NCBI RefSeq assembly: GCF_023061285.1
Contig: NZ_JAKGAM010000011.1
Span: 52,685-116,684, forward strand
Length of the DNA stretch: 64,000 nt
Reading direction: 5' to 3'
Origin: Chromohalobacter nigrandesensis
GTDB taxonomy: Bacteria > Pseudomonadota > Gammaproteobacteria > Pseudomonadales > Halomonadaceae
This document shows positions 26,463 to 34,816 of the stretch, in pieces. The notes under the pieces were generated by a model, which saw only the letters and a list, made by a program, of their open reading frames with translations, was not told where the DNA came from and ran no database searches. Made by a program: the position numbers and the translations under genes. Every line of letters starts with the position of its first letter. Within the stretch, counting starts at the first letter, position 1.

Positions 26463-28775
26463 ATGTCGCTGTTGCCTACCGCCACGCGCGCGCCCCGTTA
26501 CCTTGCCTGGGCCTGGCTGGTTGCCCATCTTGTGTGTCTGGTGGCACTCGGCTGGCTGTTGCGCGATGGCCTGCCGGCAGACACTCGGCTGACTGCCATG
26601 CTGCCGGAGGACCGTCAGGCTCCACTCGTGGAGCGCGCCAGCGCCAAGCTGGGCACGAGCTTCGAGGACCGTTTCGTGCTGCTGGTGCACGCCGACAACC
26701 TGTCGAGCACCACGCCCGCGCTGGCCGACGCACTCAGCGGGGATAGCGACGCGGCGTCGGTGATCGACACCCTGACCTGGCGCGACACCGACCTGCTCGA
26801 TGACGATCCCCAGGCGGCACTCGACGCCTATCGCTATCGCCTGCTGACCCCCGAGATACGCCAGGCCATCGATGCCGACGGCGGTGAATCACTGGTCGAG
26901 CCGGCACTGCAGGCGCTGTTCTCGCCCGCCGCACGCCCCGACCCGCGGCGCGACCCGTTCGGGCTGCTCGATGCCTGGCTCGAGGAACGCACCACGAGCC
27001 GCGTCACCCCGCGCGACGGCCGTTTGAGCGTCGCTATCGACGACCAGCGTTTCGACCTGCTGATCGGCGAGCTCGCCGCCTCGCCCTATGCGCCGGAGGC
27101 CCAGCAGCGCCTGACCACGGCATTGGCGGATTTTCAGGCCGCTCACCCCGAGGCGACCCTATTGCGCTCGGGGCTGATCTTCCATGCCGCCGCCGGCGCC
27201 GAACAAGCCAAGCACGAGATCTCGACCATCGGCCTGGGTGCGTTGCTCGGTCTGATCGCGGTGCTGCTGATCGTCTTTCGCTCGCCGCGCGTGCTGTTCG
27301 CATTGCTTTTGCCGCTGGGTAGCGGTCTATTGATGGCGCTGACCCTGACGTTGGCATTGTTCGGCAGCCTGCACTTGCTGACGCTGGCCTTCGGCGCCAG
27401 CCTGATCGGCATCGCCATCGATTACGCCCTGCATCTCCAGAGTCATCGGGCCATCGCCGGCCGCGCCTTTCGTCTCCGCGCCCTGCTCCCCGGACTCGCG
27501 CTGGGCCTGGTATCGAGCCTGGTCGCGTATCTCGCTCAGACCCTCACGCCGCTGCCCGGACTGCGTCAGATGGCGGTCTTCGCCGCGCTGGGGCTGCTGG
27601 GCGCCTGGCTCTCGGTGGTGCTGTGGCTACCCCGCCTACACCTGCCCATCTCGCCGGCCACCGCGCGCCTGGCGACGCGCTGGGAACGCCTCACCCGCTC
27701 ACCGTGGCGCCTCACGCCCGGCATCGTCGGCGTGGTCGCAATGATCCTGGTGGCGGTCTGCGTCTGGCGCCTGCACAGCGACGACAGCCTGCGGCTGCTC
27801 AGTTCATCGCCCGATGCCTTGCTCGAGCAGGAGCGCATCGTGCAGCGACACTTCGGCAACGATACCGGCACACACTATTTGCTGGTGCGCGGCGACGATG
27901 AAGCCGCGCTGCTCTCGCGGCTCGACGCCCTGCACACACCGCTGGACGCGCTAGAAGACCAGGGCGTGATCAGCGGCCACGTCGATCTTGCCGACAGCGT
28001 CCCGCCGCCCGAGCGACAGAACGCCGACCTGGCGCGTGTCGAACGCCTTTACCAGGCCCCGCTCGCGCACCTGCTCGAGCGCGCGAACCTGCCGGACACA
28101 CTGGCCAAGCGGGCACGCGCGCGCCTCGACGAGAGCCCGCTGCTGGATGTCGCCACCTGGCTCGACTCGCCACTCGGGGAGTCGCAACGCCGCCTGTGGC
28201 TAGGCAAAACCGACGACGGCGACGTCGCCGCCAGCGTGGCGCTTCAGGGCGTCGCGGACGGCGACGGCGAGCCGCCTTTGCGGCAACTCGCCGCCGACAC
28301 GCCCGGCGTTACCTATGTCGATCGCATCGAACGCCTGTCGGGGCTCCTCGGCGAATTACGCACGCATATCGCCGAGTGGCTGGCATTGGGCCTCATCTTG
28401 CTGGGCGCGGGGCTGAGCCTGCGCTATCGTCGGCGTACCTGGCGAGTGCTGGTCCCCCCGCTGGGCGCTACGCTGATCGTATTGACGAGCTTCGCGGTGG
28501 CCGGCATCCCGCTCAACGTCTTCAGTCAGTTGGGGCTATTGCTGGTCTTGGGCATCGGCCTCGACGCGGGTATCTTCAATGCCGAGCATCCCCGCCAGGC
28601 CGCCGCCTGGCTGGCCATCAGCCTGTCCACGCTGACCAGTCTGCTGGCCTTCGGGCTGCTCGCGTTCAGTGCCACCCCGGCGCTTCACTATCTCGGCCTG
28701 ACGTGCCTGATCGGCCTGGCCGCGGTGTGGGGGCTGGTCTATTTGCTCAGGCCCGGTCCACGAGGAGACGCTTGA
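26463..28775 (+). CDS. MMPL/RND-type exporter
   Basis: This 770-residue membrane protein has the RND/MMPL double arrangement: one N-terminal membrane helix, a large periplasmic loop (residues about 45-255), five to six helices (IGLGALLGLIAVLLIVFRS onward), then a repeat of this plan with a second periplasmic loop (about 425-620) and a final helix bundle. An acidic residue typical of proton relay appears in the first bundle (GIAIDYALHL). In aryl polyene clusters the MMPL protein is the presumed exporter of the polyene lipid. The stop overlaps the next start by one base (TGATG). Confidence 0.88.
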   Translation: MSLLPTATRAPRYLAWAWLVAHLVCLVALGWLLRDGLPADTRLTAMLPEDRQAPLVERASAKLGTSFEDRFVLLVHADNLSSTTPALADALSGDSDAASVIDTLTWRDTDLLDDDPQAALDAYRYRLLTPEIRQAIDADGGESLVEPALQALFSPAARPDPRRDPFGLLDAWLEERTTSRVTPRDGRLSVAIDDQRFDLLIGELAASPYAPEAQQRLTTALADFQAAHPEATLLRSGLIFHAAAGAEQAKHEISTIGLGALLGLIAVLLIVFRSPRVLFALLLPLGSGLLMALTLTLALFGSLHLLTLAFGASLIGIAIDYALHLQSHRAIAGRAFRLRALLPGLALGLVSSLVAYLAQTLTPLPGLRQMAVFAALGLLGAWLSVVLWLPRLHLPISPATARLATRWERLTRSPWRLTPGIVGVVAMILVAVCVWRLHSDDSLRLLSSSPDALLEQERIVQRHFGNDTGTHYLLVRGDDEAALLSRLDALHTPLDALEDQGVISGHVDLADSVPPPERQNADLARVERLYQAPLAHLLERANLPDTLAKRARARLDESPLLDVATWLDSPLGESQRRLWLGKTDDGDVAASVALQGVADGDGEPPLRQLAADTPGVTYVDRIERLSGLLGELRTHIAEWLALGLILLGAGLSLRYRRRTWRVLVPPLGATLIVLTSFAVAGIPLNVFSQLGLLLVLGIGLDAGIFNAEHPRQAAAWLAISLSTLTSLLAFGLLAFSATPALHYLGLTCLIGLAAVWGLVYLLRPGPRGDA

Positions 28776-30046
28776 TGAACATGCACACCGACGCATCCCC
28801 GCATGCCACCGACTGTGATGTCGCCATCATCGGTGCCGGGCCCGCCGGTGCGGCCGCCGCCACGCGCCTGAGCCGCCTCGGATGGCACGTACATGTCATC
28901 GAACGCAGCCATTTCCCGCGCTTTGCCATCGGCGAAAGCCTGCTGCCGCAGAGCATGGCCTATCTCGAGGCGGCCGGTTTGCTGGAAACAGTCCAGGCCG
29001 CTGGCTATCAGCCCAAGAACGGCGCCGCCTTCACCCGCCACACGCGGACCACCACCATCGATTTCCGCGAAAAATCGACGCCCGGCTGGGGCACCACCTA
29101 TCAGGTGCCGCGCGCCGACTTCGATCAGCGCCTGATCCACGCCGCCGAGGCCCAAGGTGCGACACTCGAGTTCGGCACGACGGTCACCGCATTCGACGCC
29201 GATGCCGCGCGCCCCGTGTTGCAACTCGAGGACGAACAGGGGGCAACGCGCTCCTTGAGCGCGCGCTTCGTGCTCGATGCCAGCGGCTACGGCCGGGTAT
29301 TGGCGCGCCTGGAATCACTCGAACGCGATCCACGCGCCGAGCCGCGCATGGCGATCTTCAGCCATGTCGAGGACGGCATCGAGGACGCCGATTACGACCG
29401 CGAGAAGATCCTGATCGGCGTGCACCCCGAGGACGCCGGCATCTGGTATTGGCTGATCCCGTTCGCCGACGGACGCGCCTCGGTGGGCATCGTCGGCGAC
29501 ATCGACACCCTCACCGCGCATGGCGACAGCCCCGTGGCGCGCTGGCAAACCCTGATCGACGAGGAGCCGCGCTTTCGACAGCTTCTGCACCAGGCGCGGC
29601 GCGTGCGCGAGGTCAACGAGATACGCGGTTACGCAGCCAGCGTCACGCGCCTGCACGGCCCCGGTTACGTGCTGCTCGGCAACGCCGGGGAATTTCTCGA
29701 CCCGGTGTTTTCCTCCGGCGTCACCATCGCCCTGCATTCGGCGCACCTCGCCGCGCCTCTGGTCGACCGCCAATTACGCGGCGAGGCAATGGACTGGCAC
29801 GCCGACTTCGAGACCCCGCTGCGCGCCGGCGTGGAAACCTTCCGCGCCTTCGTCGAGGCGTGGTACGCCGGCACGCTGCAGACCATCGTCTTTCACGAAG
29901 CGCCACCGCCGCGCTTCAAGCGCTGGATCAGCGGCGTGCTCGCCGGTTACGCCTGGGACCGTGACAACCCTTTCGTCACCGCCTCGCGACGCCGCCTGGC
30001 GACACTTGCCGAAGTCTGCGAACAACGCGACGAGGTGCGCTCATGA
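28775..30046 (+). CDS. FAD-dependent oxidoreductase, tryptophan-halogenase-like
   Basis: From the ATG at 28775 the protein has 423 residues. It has a dinucleotide-binding motif VAIIGAGPAGAAAATRLSRL (residues about 15-34), the GESLLPQS motif shared with flavin-dependent halogenases and geranylgeranyl-reductase-like enzymes, DASGYGRVLA, and GNAGEFLDPVFSSGV near the FAD ribityl site. A longer in-frame extension to 28196 is a shadow over the MMPL gene. The enzyme class (oxidase, reductase or halogenase) cannot be settled here; I do not see the WxWxIP motif of true tryptophan halogenases, only YWLIPF. It overlaps the following lipoprotein gene by 4 bases. Confidence 0.85.
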   Translation: MNMHTDASPHATDCDVAIIGAGPAGAAAATRLSRLGWHVHVIERSHFPRFAIGESLLPQSMAYLEAAGLLETVQAAGYQPKNGAAFTRHTRTTTIDFREKSTPGWGTTYQVPRADFDQRLIHAAEAQGATLEFGTTVTAFDADAARPVLQLEDEQGATRSLSARFVLDASGYGRVLARLESLERDPRAEPRMAIFSHVEDGIEDADYDREKILIGVHPEDAGIWYWLIPFADGRASVGIVGDIDTLTAHGDSPVARWQTLIDEEPRFRQLLHQARRVREVNEIRGYAASVTRLHGPGYVLLGNAGEFLDPVFSSGVTIALHSAHLAAPLVDRQLRGEAMDWHADFETPLRAGVETFRAFVEAWYAGTLQTIVFHEAPPPRFKRWISGVLAGYAWDRDNPFVTASRRRLATLAEVCEQRDEVRS

Positions 30047-30639
30047 GCCTGGCACGATATCCACTCGCGCTCGCGCTATGTAGCCTGATGCTCCTCGGCG
30101 GCTGCTCGCTGGCGCCGCCCATTGCGCCCCATCCGGCGCTGGATCAGGCCGAACGCTCGGAGACACTTACTCGACGCCTGACCTTCATCCCCGACGACGC
30201 GGACGCAGACAAACAAACCCTGATCGCCGTGCTGCGCCTCGCCCCGGACGAATTGCGCGTGGTCCTGACCACACCCTACGGCCAGCGCCTGACGACGCTA
30301 GTGCGCGACGCCTCGGGCAGCCGCTTCGAGCAGGGCGATGCCCCGCGCGAAGAAGACTTGCCGTTTCCGCCGGACTGGCTGGCGACGCGGCTGGAGTGGT
30401 CACTGTGGCCCCGCGCGGCACTCGAAGAGGCCTTCGCCGATAGCGACTGGACGCTCGACGAGAATCGCCGAGAGCGCCTGATCGCTTATCGCGGCGAACG
30501 TGTCGCGCGTATCACGCCGCCACCGGCGCAGCGCGATAGGCACGCTGACAGCGACGTATTGCTGGAAGATTTTCAAGGCGACTACCGACTGAACATCGCG
30601 CCGCTCGATTCGTCCACCGACCACGAGGCCTCGCGATGA
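30043..30639 (+). CDS. DUF3261-type lipoprotein of the aryl-polyene-type cluster
   Basis: The 198-residue protein has a lipoprotein signal with lipobox LLGGC, so it should be anchored in the outer or inner membrane through Cys22. The mature part has beta-rich stretches such as LIAVLRLAPDELRVVLTTPY and GQRLTTLVRDASG that match DUF3261 proteins seen in aryl polyene clusters. The function is unknown; LolB-like acceptance of the exported lipid is a reasonable guess because a LolA-like carrier is encoded three genes upstream. ATGA overlaps at both ends. Confidence 0.8.
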   Translation: MSLARYPLALALCSLMLLGGCSLAPPIAPHPALDQAERSETLTRRLTFIPDDADADKQTLIAVLRLAPDELRVVLTTPYGQRLTTLVRDASGSRFEQGDAPREEDLPFPPDWLATRLEWSLWPRAALEEAFADSDWTLDENRRERLIAYRGERVARITPPPAQRDRHADSDVLLEDFQGDYRLNIAPLDSSTDHEASR

Positions 30640-31826
30640 ACCTATCCGCCGACCGCCAGTTCTGTCGTCTGTCGCGTCCCGGCGTGGTATGCAGCCTCGG
30701 CGACGATCTGGAGACCATCGCCGACGCCTTGTTCGCGGGGCAACGCGGGCTGACGTCCAGTGCCGCCTTCACCCCCGAACGCGCGCTACCGTTGGGCATG
30801 GTCACATGCGAGCTCCCCGACTGGAATGCCTGGCCACCCGAGCAGCGCAGCCGCAACAACCGCTTGTTGGCACTCGCCATGCACCGCCTGCATGACGCAC
30901 TCGAACATCTATGTAATTCGGTATCGCCCGAGCGCATCGGCGTGGTCATCGGCACCAGTACCTCGGGCATCGGCGAGACCGAGCGCGCCATCGCCGAGGA
31001 GGGACCCGAGGGGCCGCTACCCGAGACATTCCGCTATGCCAATCAGGAACTCGGCGCGCCGGCACACTTCGTCGCCGAGCGCATTGGTGCCCAGGGGCCT
31101 GTGTATGCGCTGTCCACGGCGTGCAGTTCCAGCGCACGGGCGCTGGCCAGCGCGCGACGCCTGCTCGCCAGCGGGACATGCGACGCGGTCGTCACGGGGG
31201 GCGCGGATAGCCTCTGCCGCTTGACCGTCAACGGCTTCGCCAGCTTGGAAGCGATCAGCGAGCAGCCTTGCCTGCCGTTCTCCGCACAGCGCGACGGCAT
31301 CAATATCGGCGAGGCGGCGGCACTGTTCGTGGTCACGCCGGAAGCCGGCGGCATTCAGCTCAGTGGCACGGGCGAGTCCAGCGACGCCTATCACGTCTCA
31401 GCGCCGCGTCCGGATGGCAGCGGCGCTTACGAAGCGATGCGCCAGGCCCTGGCAATGGGCGGCTGCGCGCCCGAGGCGGTGGACTATCTCAACCTGCACG
31501 GCACCGGTACCCGCCACAACGACAGCATGGAAGCCCAGGCAGTCGCGACGCTGTTCGCCACCTCGCCGCCATGCAGCTCGACCAAGGCCTTGACCGGCCA
31601 TACCCTGGGCGCCGCCGGGGCGCTGGAAGCCGCATTTTGCTGGTTGGCGCTCCACCGCGGACGCCTGCCAGTGCATGTCTTCGACGCTGTGCCCGACCCC
31701 GAATTGCCATCACTCGATTATGTAACGCCTGCGCACAAGCCGCGTCCGCTCAAGCAGGCGCTGAGCAATTCTTTCGCCTTCGGCGGCAATAACGCCGCGC
31801 TGCTGATGACCCGCGAGGCGCACTGA
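30636..31826 (+). CDS. Beta-ketoacyl-ACP synthase (FabF-like)
   Basis: The 396-residue condensing enzyme has the full catalytic set: Cys163 in ALSTACSSSA, His288 in NLHGTGTRHND, Lys317 in SSTKALTGH and His322 in GHTLGAAGALEA. It would extend the polyene using malonyl-ACP, probably as heterodimer with the chain-length-factor-like protein at 20585. It is the only complete ketosynthase in the operon, whereas related clusters end with a second one. It starts inside the stop of the lipoprotein gene and is followed one base later by the dehydratase gene. Confidence 0.93.
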   Translation: MNLSADRQFCRLSRPGVVCSLGDDLETIADALFAGQRGLTSSAAFTPERALPLGMVTCELPDWNAWPPEQRSRNNRLLALAMHRLHDALEHLCNSVSPERIGVVIGTSTSGIGETERAIAEEGPEGPLPETFRYANQELGAPAHFVAERIGAQGPVYALSTACSSSARALASARRLLASGTCDAVVTGGADSLCRLTVNGFASLEAISEQPCLPFSAQRDGINIGEAAALFVVTPEAGGIQLSGTGESSDAYHVSAPRPDGSGAYEAMRQALAMGGCAPEAVDYLNLHGTGTRHNDSMEAQAVATLFATSPPCSSTKALTGHTLGAAGALEAAFCWLALHRGRLPVHVFDAVPDPELPSLDYVTPAHKPRPLKQALSNSFAFGGNNAALLMTREAH

Positions 31827-31827
31827 A

Positions 31828-32301
31828 ATGGCACTTCACACGCCTTGCGACGTGAGACCGTTCGTCCCCCATGACGGCGCGATGTGTCTGCTCGACACGC
31901 TGCTGGATTACGACGCCGAGGGCGCCACTGTCGAGATCACCCCCCAGGCCGACGATCTATTCGTCGAGGACGGGGCGATTCCCGCCTGGGTCGGCCTCGA
32001 ATGGATGGCTCAGGGCGTCGCCGCCTGGGCCGGGGTCTGGGCGCATATCGATGGCGCGCCACCGCCACCCGGTTTCTTGATCGCCAGCCGGCGTTATCAA
32101 GCACATGTGGATAACTTTACTCTCGGCGCGCCGGTACATGTCCGAGTGACGCGGGAATTCGTCGCCGACAACGGCGTGCGCGCCTTCACCGGCACACTGT
32201 CGACGGCGGCGGGCCAGTGCCTCGCCGAAGGGCGCCTGAGTATCTTTCAGCCACCGCCGGACGCTTCTTCTTCCCCTACAGAAAGGCCAGACGCTCGATG
32301 A
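31828..32301 (+). CDS. Hotdog-fold 3-hydroxyacyl-ACP dehydratase (ApeP-like)
   Basis: The 157-residue protein has the family start VRPFVPHDGAMCLLDTLLDYD, with the histidine expected for the dehydratase, and WVGLEWMAQGVAAWAGVWA on the central helix. It would dehydrate the 3-hydroxyacyl-ACP made by the ketoreductase. The operon thus has two hotdog dehydratases, this one and the C-terminal domain of the ligase fusion. The stop overlaps the following fabG-like start (ATGA). Confidence 0.87.
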   Translation: MALHTPCDVRPFVPHDGAMCLLDTLLDYDAEGATVEITPQADDLFVEDGAIPAWVGLEWMAQGVAAWAGVWAHIDGAPPPPGFLIASRRYQAHVDNFTLGAPVHVRVTREFVADNGVRAFTGTLSTAAGQCLAEGRLSIFQPPPDASSSPTERPDAR

Positions 32302-33023
32302 CCGACACTATCCTGGTGACCGGTGCCAGCCGTGGCATCGGTCGCGCCACCGCCCTGCGCCTGGCGCACGACGGCTTCGATATCGTGCTGCATTACCGCT
32401 CGCGCGAGCAGGAGGCTGCAGGCGTCGCCGAAGAAATTCGCGCGCTAGGCCGCGAGGCACGTCTTATGTGTTTCGACGTAGCCGATCGCGAACAGGCACG
32501 CACGTGCCTGGAAGCAGACATCGAGGCCCACGGCACGTATTTCGGCGTGGTCTGCAACGCCGGCATCACCGCCGACAATCCGTTCCCCGCGCTCACCGGC
32601 GACGACTGGGACAGCGTGGTGCATACCAATCTCGACGGTTTCTACAACGTGCTGCATCCGCTGGTCATGCCGATGATCCAGCGGCGCAAGCCGGGGCGCA
32701 TCGTCACCATCGCCTCGATGTCGGGACTCATCGGCAATCGCGGCCAGGTCAACTACAGCGCCGCCAAGGCGGGAATCATCGGCGCCACCAAGGCGCTGGC
32801 CATCGAACTGGCCAAACGCCACATCACCGTCAACTGCGTCGCCCCCGGCTGGATCGACACCGATATGACGCACCACCTGCCCCAGGAAGAGGTGCTCAAG
32901 CTGATTCCGATGCGCCGCACCGGCCAGGCCGAGGACATCGCCGGCGTGGTGAGTTTTCTATGCTCAAAGGATGCCGCTTATATAACGCGCCAGGTGTTGC
33001 CGGTTAACGGCGGCATGTGCTGA
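32298..33023 (+). CDS. 3-Ketoacyl-ACP reductase (FabG-like)
   Basis: From the ATG at 32298 the protein has 241 residues and is a classical short-chain dehydrogenase. The cofactor motif is VTGASRGIGRAT, then NAGIT, the catalytic serine in IASMSGLIGNRGQ, the tyrosine and lysine in VNYSAAKAGIIGATKAL, and PGWIDTDM. It would reduce the 3-keto group in each polyene elongation cycle with NADPH. It is the last gene of the operon; the region beyond holds a tandem repeat rather than the expected second ketosynthase. Confidence 0.92.
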   Translation: MTDTILVTGASRGIGRATALRLAHDGFDIVLHYRSREQEAAGVAEEIRALGREARLMCFDVADREQARTCLEADIEAHGTYFGVVCNAGITADNPFPALTGDDWDSVVHTNLDGFYNVLHPLVMPMIQRRKPGRIVTIASMSGLIGNRGQVNYSAAKAGIIGATKALAIELAKRHITVNCVAPGWIDTDMTHHLPQEEVLKLIPMRRTGQAEDIAGVVSFLCSKDAAYITRQVLPVNGGMC

Positions 33024-33030
33024 GCAGCTA

Positions 33031-33073
33031 TTTTGTAAACAACCTCTGGACTGTTTTGTAAACGCCCTCTGGA
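33031..33073. repeat. Tandem 20-base repeat (TTTTGTAAAC-NN-CCTCTGGA) after the operon
   Basis: Two copies at 33031-33050 and 33054-33073 agree at 18 of 20 positions (only the two central bases differ) with a period of 23 bases. They start 8 bases after the last stop of the aryl-polyene-type operon and lie upstream of the next gene. They could be regulator half-sites on the same DNA face for the gene at 33155, or a relic of a deletion. Confidence 0.7.
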
Positions 33074-33154
33074 GAGGATGTCGCTTGCCACCATCAAGCT
33101 TGGCGCGACGAAGCCGATAAGGAGGCATACGCCTGAGGCAATGGATACGACTCG

Positions 33155-33781
33155 ATGAAACGCTTGGCTTTGATGCTTGCCATATTCCTCGCCATCGCCC
33201 TGCTGGGAGGTGTACTGCTGTCGGCCACCGATCTCGCCTGGCCGCTGCCGCCCTCGGCGCTGATTCCCCTGGGTGCGTTCGTGCTTGCACTGGGGGCGCT
33301 GGCGATCTTGGCCCTGCTGGGCCTGGCGCTATGGCAACAGCTTTCCCAGCAGCAGCGCGCCTTGCACGATAGCCTCGACGCCCTTTCCCATCATGGGCGT
33401 ACGCAGACCACGGCACTGCTGGCCGAGCATTTCATGCAACATGCCGAACGTTTGCTGGAGAAAGAAGGGCTGGATCCCAATAAGCGCAACGTGCTGCGCT
33501 GTCTGTCCATCGACGCCCTGCGCGGCAATAGTGGGCGCGGTGATCCCAACTATGCGCGTCTGGCACGCCTCTTCGAGTGGTTCAACGGCGAGGCACGCGC
33601 CACTACCGGCGACAATGCCGAGCGGCAACGCCTGCTGGTACCAGTATTGATGCAGTATGCGGAGATCGCCGTCCAGCTATGCCGTGTCGGCGAAAGCGAG
33701 CCGGAGCGTGTAGGCGAGTTTCTGAATCATCAGCCGCCTGCGGCAACCCAGAACGAGGAAGAGGAGGCGCCGTCGACGTGA
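33155..33781 (+). CDS. Unknown protein with two N-terminal membrane helices
   Basis: The 208-residue protein begins with two hydrophobic segments (LALMLAIFLAIALLGGVLL and LIPLGAFVLALGALAILALLG). A soluble, mostly helical region follows (QQLSQQQRALHDSLDALSHH, AEHFMQHAERLLEKEGLDP) and an acidic tail ends it (QNEEEEAPST). I do not recognise a family. The soluble part is probably cytoplasmic. It has codon use like its neighbours and a clean start; the upstream AAGGAGG at 33119-33125 is too far from the ATG, and GACTC is closer. It follows the polyene operon by 131 bases on the same strand. Confidence 0.65.
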   Translation: MKRLALMLAIFLAIALLGGVLLSATDLAWPLPPSALIPLGAFVLALGALAILALLGLALWQQLSQQQRALHDSLDALSHHGRTQTTALLAEHFMQHAERLLEKEGLDPNKRNVLRCLSIDALRGNSGRGDPNYARLARLFEWFNGEARATTGDNAERQRLLVPVLMQYAEIAVQLCRVGESEPERVGEFLNHQPPAATQNEEEEAPST

Positions 33782-33826
33782 CCGACGCCTTGCACCATGC
33801 GGTTCACTGGCCCTTGACCACGGCGC

Positions 33827-34684
33827 TTAGCGTAACAGCAGCAACGGCACCTTGGCGCGACGAATCATAGCCGTGGTGGTGCTGCCCACCAGGAACTGAC
33901 GAATGCGCGAGTGCCCGTAGGCCCCCATGACCAGCAAATCGATGTCGTGTTCGTGCTGATAGTCGCACAGCACCTTCTCGACCTCGCCGGCGATGATTTG
34001 CGTATGCACCGCACTACTGGTCGGCGTCATTTGCTTCTCCGCCCAGGCCAGTTGCTCGCGATGCTCGTCGGTATCCGCCCCCACCAGCACCAGGTGGCAT
34101 TCCAGGTCACGTAACAACGGTCGTTCCGAGAGCAATTCGACCATCTTGCGCGTGGTCGGACCGCCATCGAAGGCGATCAGGTAGCGTTGGGGCGTGGTGA
34201 AGGACTCCGGAATCACCAGAATCGGGCGATGCAGTCCGCGAATCACACGTTCGAGGTTACTGCCCATGTGCTCCGGCGAGGTATCCGCCGATTCACCGCG
34301 CTTGCCCAGCACGATCAGGCGCGCTTCTTCTTCGATCTCGGTCAAGGCCTCGACCAGCTCGCCGTTACGCTGGCGGGTCTCGACGTCCGTCACACCAGCA
34401 GCTTCGGCACGCTCACGCGCCGCGCTCAACATCAAACGGCCATGCTCTTGTGCAAGCTTGCCACGCTGCTCGTCGAGACTCGCGAGCTCTTCGAGAAGGT
34501 TCTCGCGCGAGCCGAGTCCGATGTTGCCGCGTGGATCGAACTGGCTTGGCGCCTGATTGCGATCCAGTACATGCACGAAGGACAGCGGAACATCCATGCG
34601 CTGGCTCGCCCAGACCGCAGCGTCGCTCACGGTTTCCGAATAACTCGAGCCATCGATACACGCCATGACGTGAGGTGCTTTCAT
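33827..34684 (-). CDS. Tandem-domain universal stress protein (UspA family)
   Basis: From the ATG at 34684 (after AGAAGGAGCC) the protein has 285 residues and two Usp domains. Domain 1 starts HVMACIDGSSYSETV and contains LIVLGKRGES. Domain 2 starts RYLIAFDGGPTTRKMVELL and ends with VMGAYGHSRIRQFLVGSTT, the G-2x-G-9x-G-S ATP-binding pattern. It sits 132 bases downstream of a SulP anion transporter on the same strand. In halophiles a Usp protein can regulate an adjacent transporter (TeaD with TeaABC), so a similar control of the SulP protein is a reasonable inference. Confidence 0.9.
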   Translation of the reverse strand: MKAPHVMACIDGSSYSETVSDAAVWASQRMDVPLSFVHVLDRNQAPSQFDPRGNIGLGSRENLLEELASLDEQRGKLAQEHGRLMLSAARERAEAAGVTDVETRQRNGELVEALTEIEEEARLIVLGKRGESADTSPEHMGSNLERVIRGLHRPILVIPESFTTPQRYLIAFDGGPTTRKMVELLSERPLLRDLECHLVLVGADTDEHREQLAWAEKQMTPTSSAVHTQIIAGEVEKVLCDYQHEHDIDLLVMGAYGHSRIRQFLVGSTTTAMIRRAKVPLLLLR

Positions 34685-34752
34685 GTGGCGGGCTCCTTCT
34701 GATGATCTTTCAAATTCCCATCGCAATGGGGCTTAACACATGATACCCAGGC

Positions 34753-34778
34753 AAGGGGAGGCTTGTCGTCTCCCCCTT
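34753..34778 (-). terminator. Weak hairpin between SulP and Usp genes
   Basis: AAGGGGAG (34753-34760) can pair with CTCCCCCTT (34770-34778) around a 9-base loop, with one bulge. There is no strong U tract, so full termination is doubtful; it may attenuate transcription from the SulP gene into the Usp gene. Confidence 0.35.
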
Positions 34779-34816
34779 TAGGCACTATCTGAAAAGGCCT
34801 ACAGACTTAGCGCGAT

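Noticed and set aside
28196..28774. Upstream extension of the FAD oxidoreductase frame
   Set aside because: It runs out of frame through the MMPL gene; the ATG at 28775 directly precedes the dinucleotide-binding motif.
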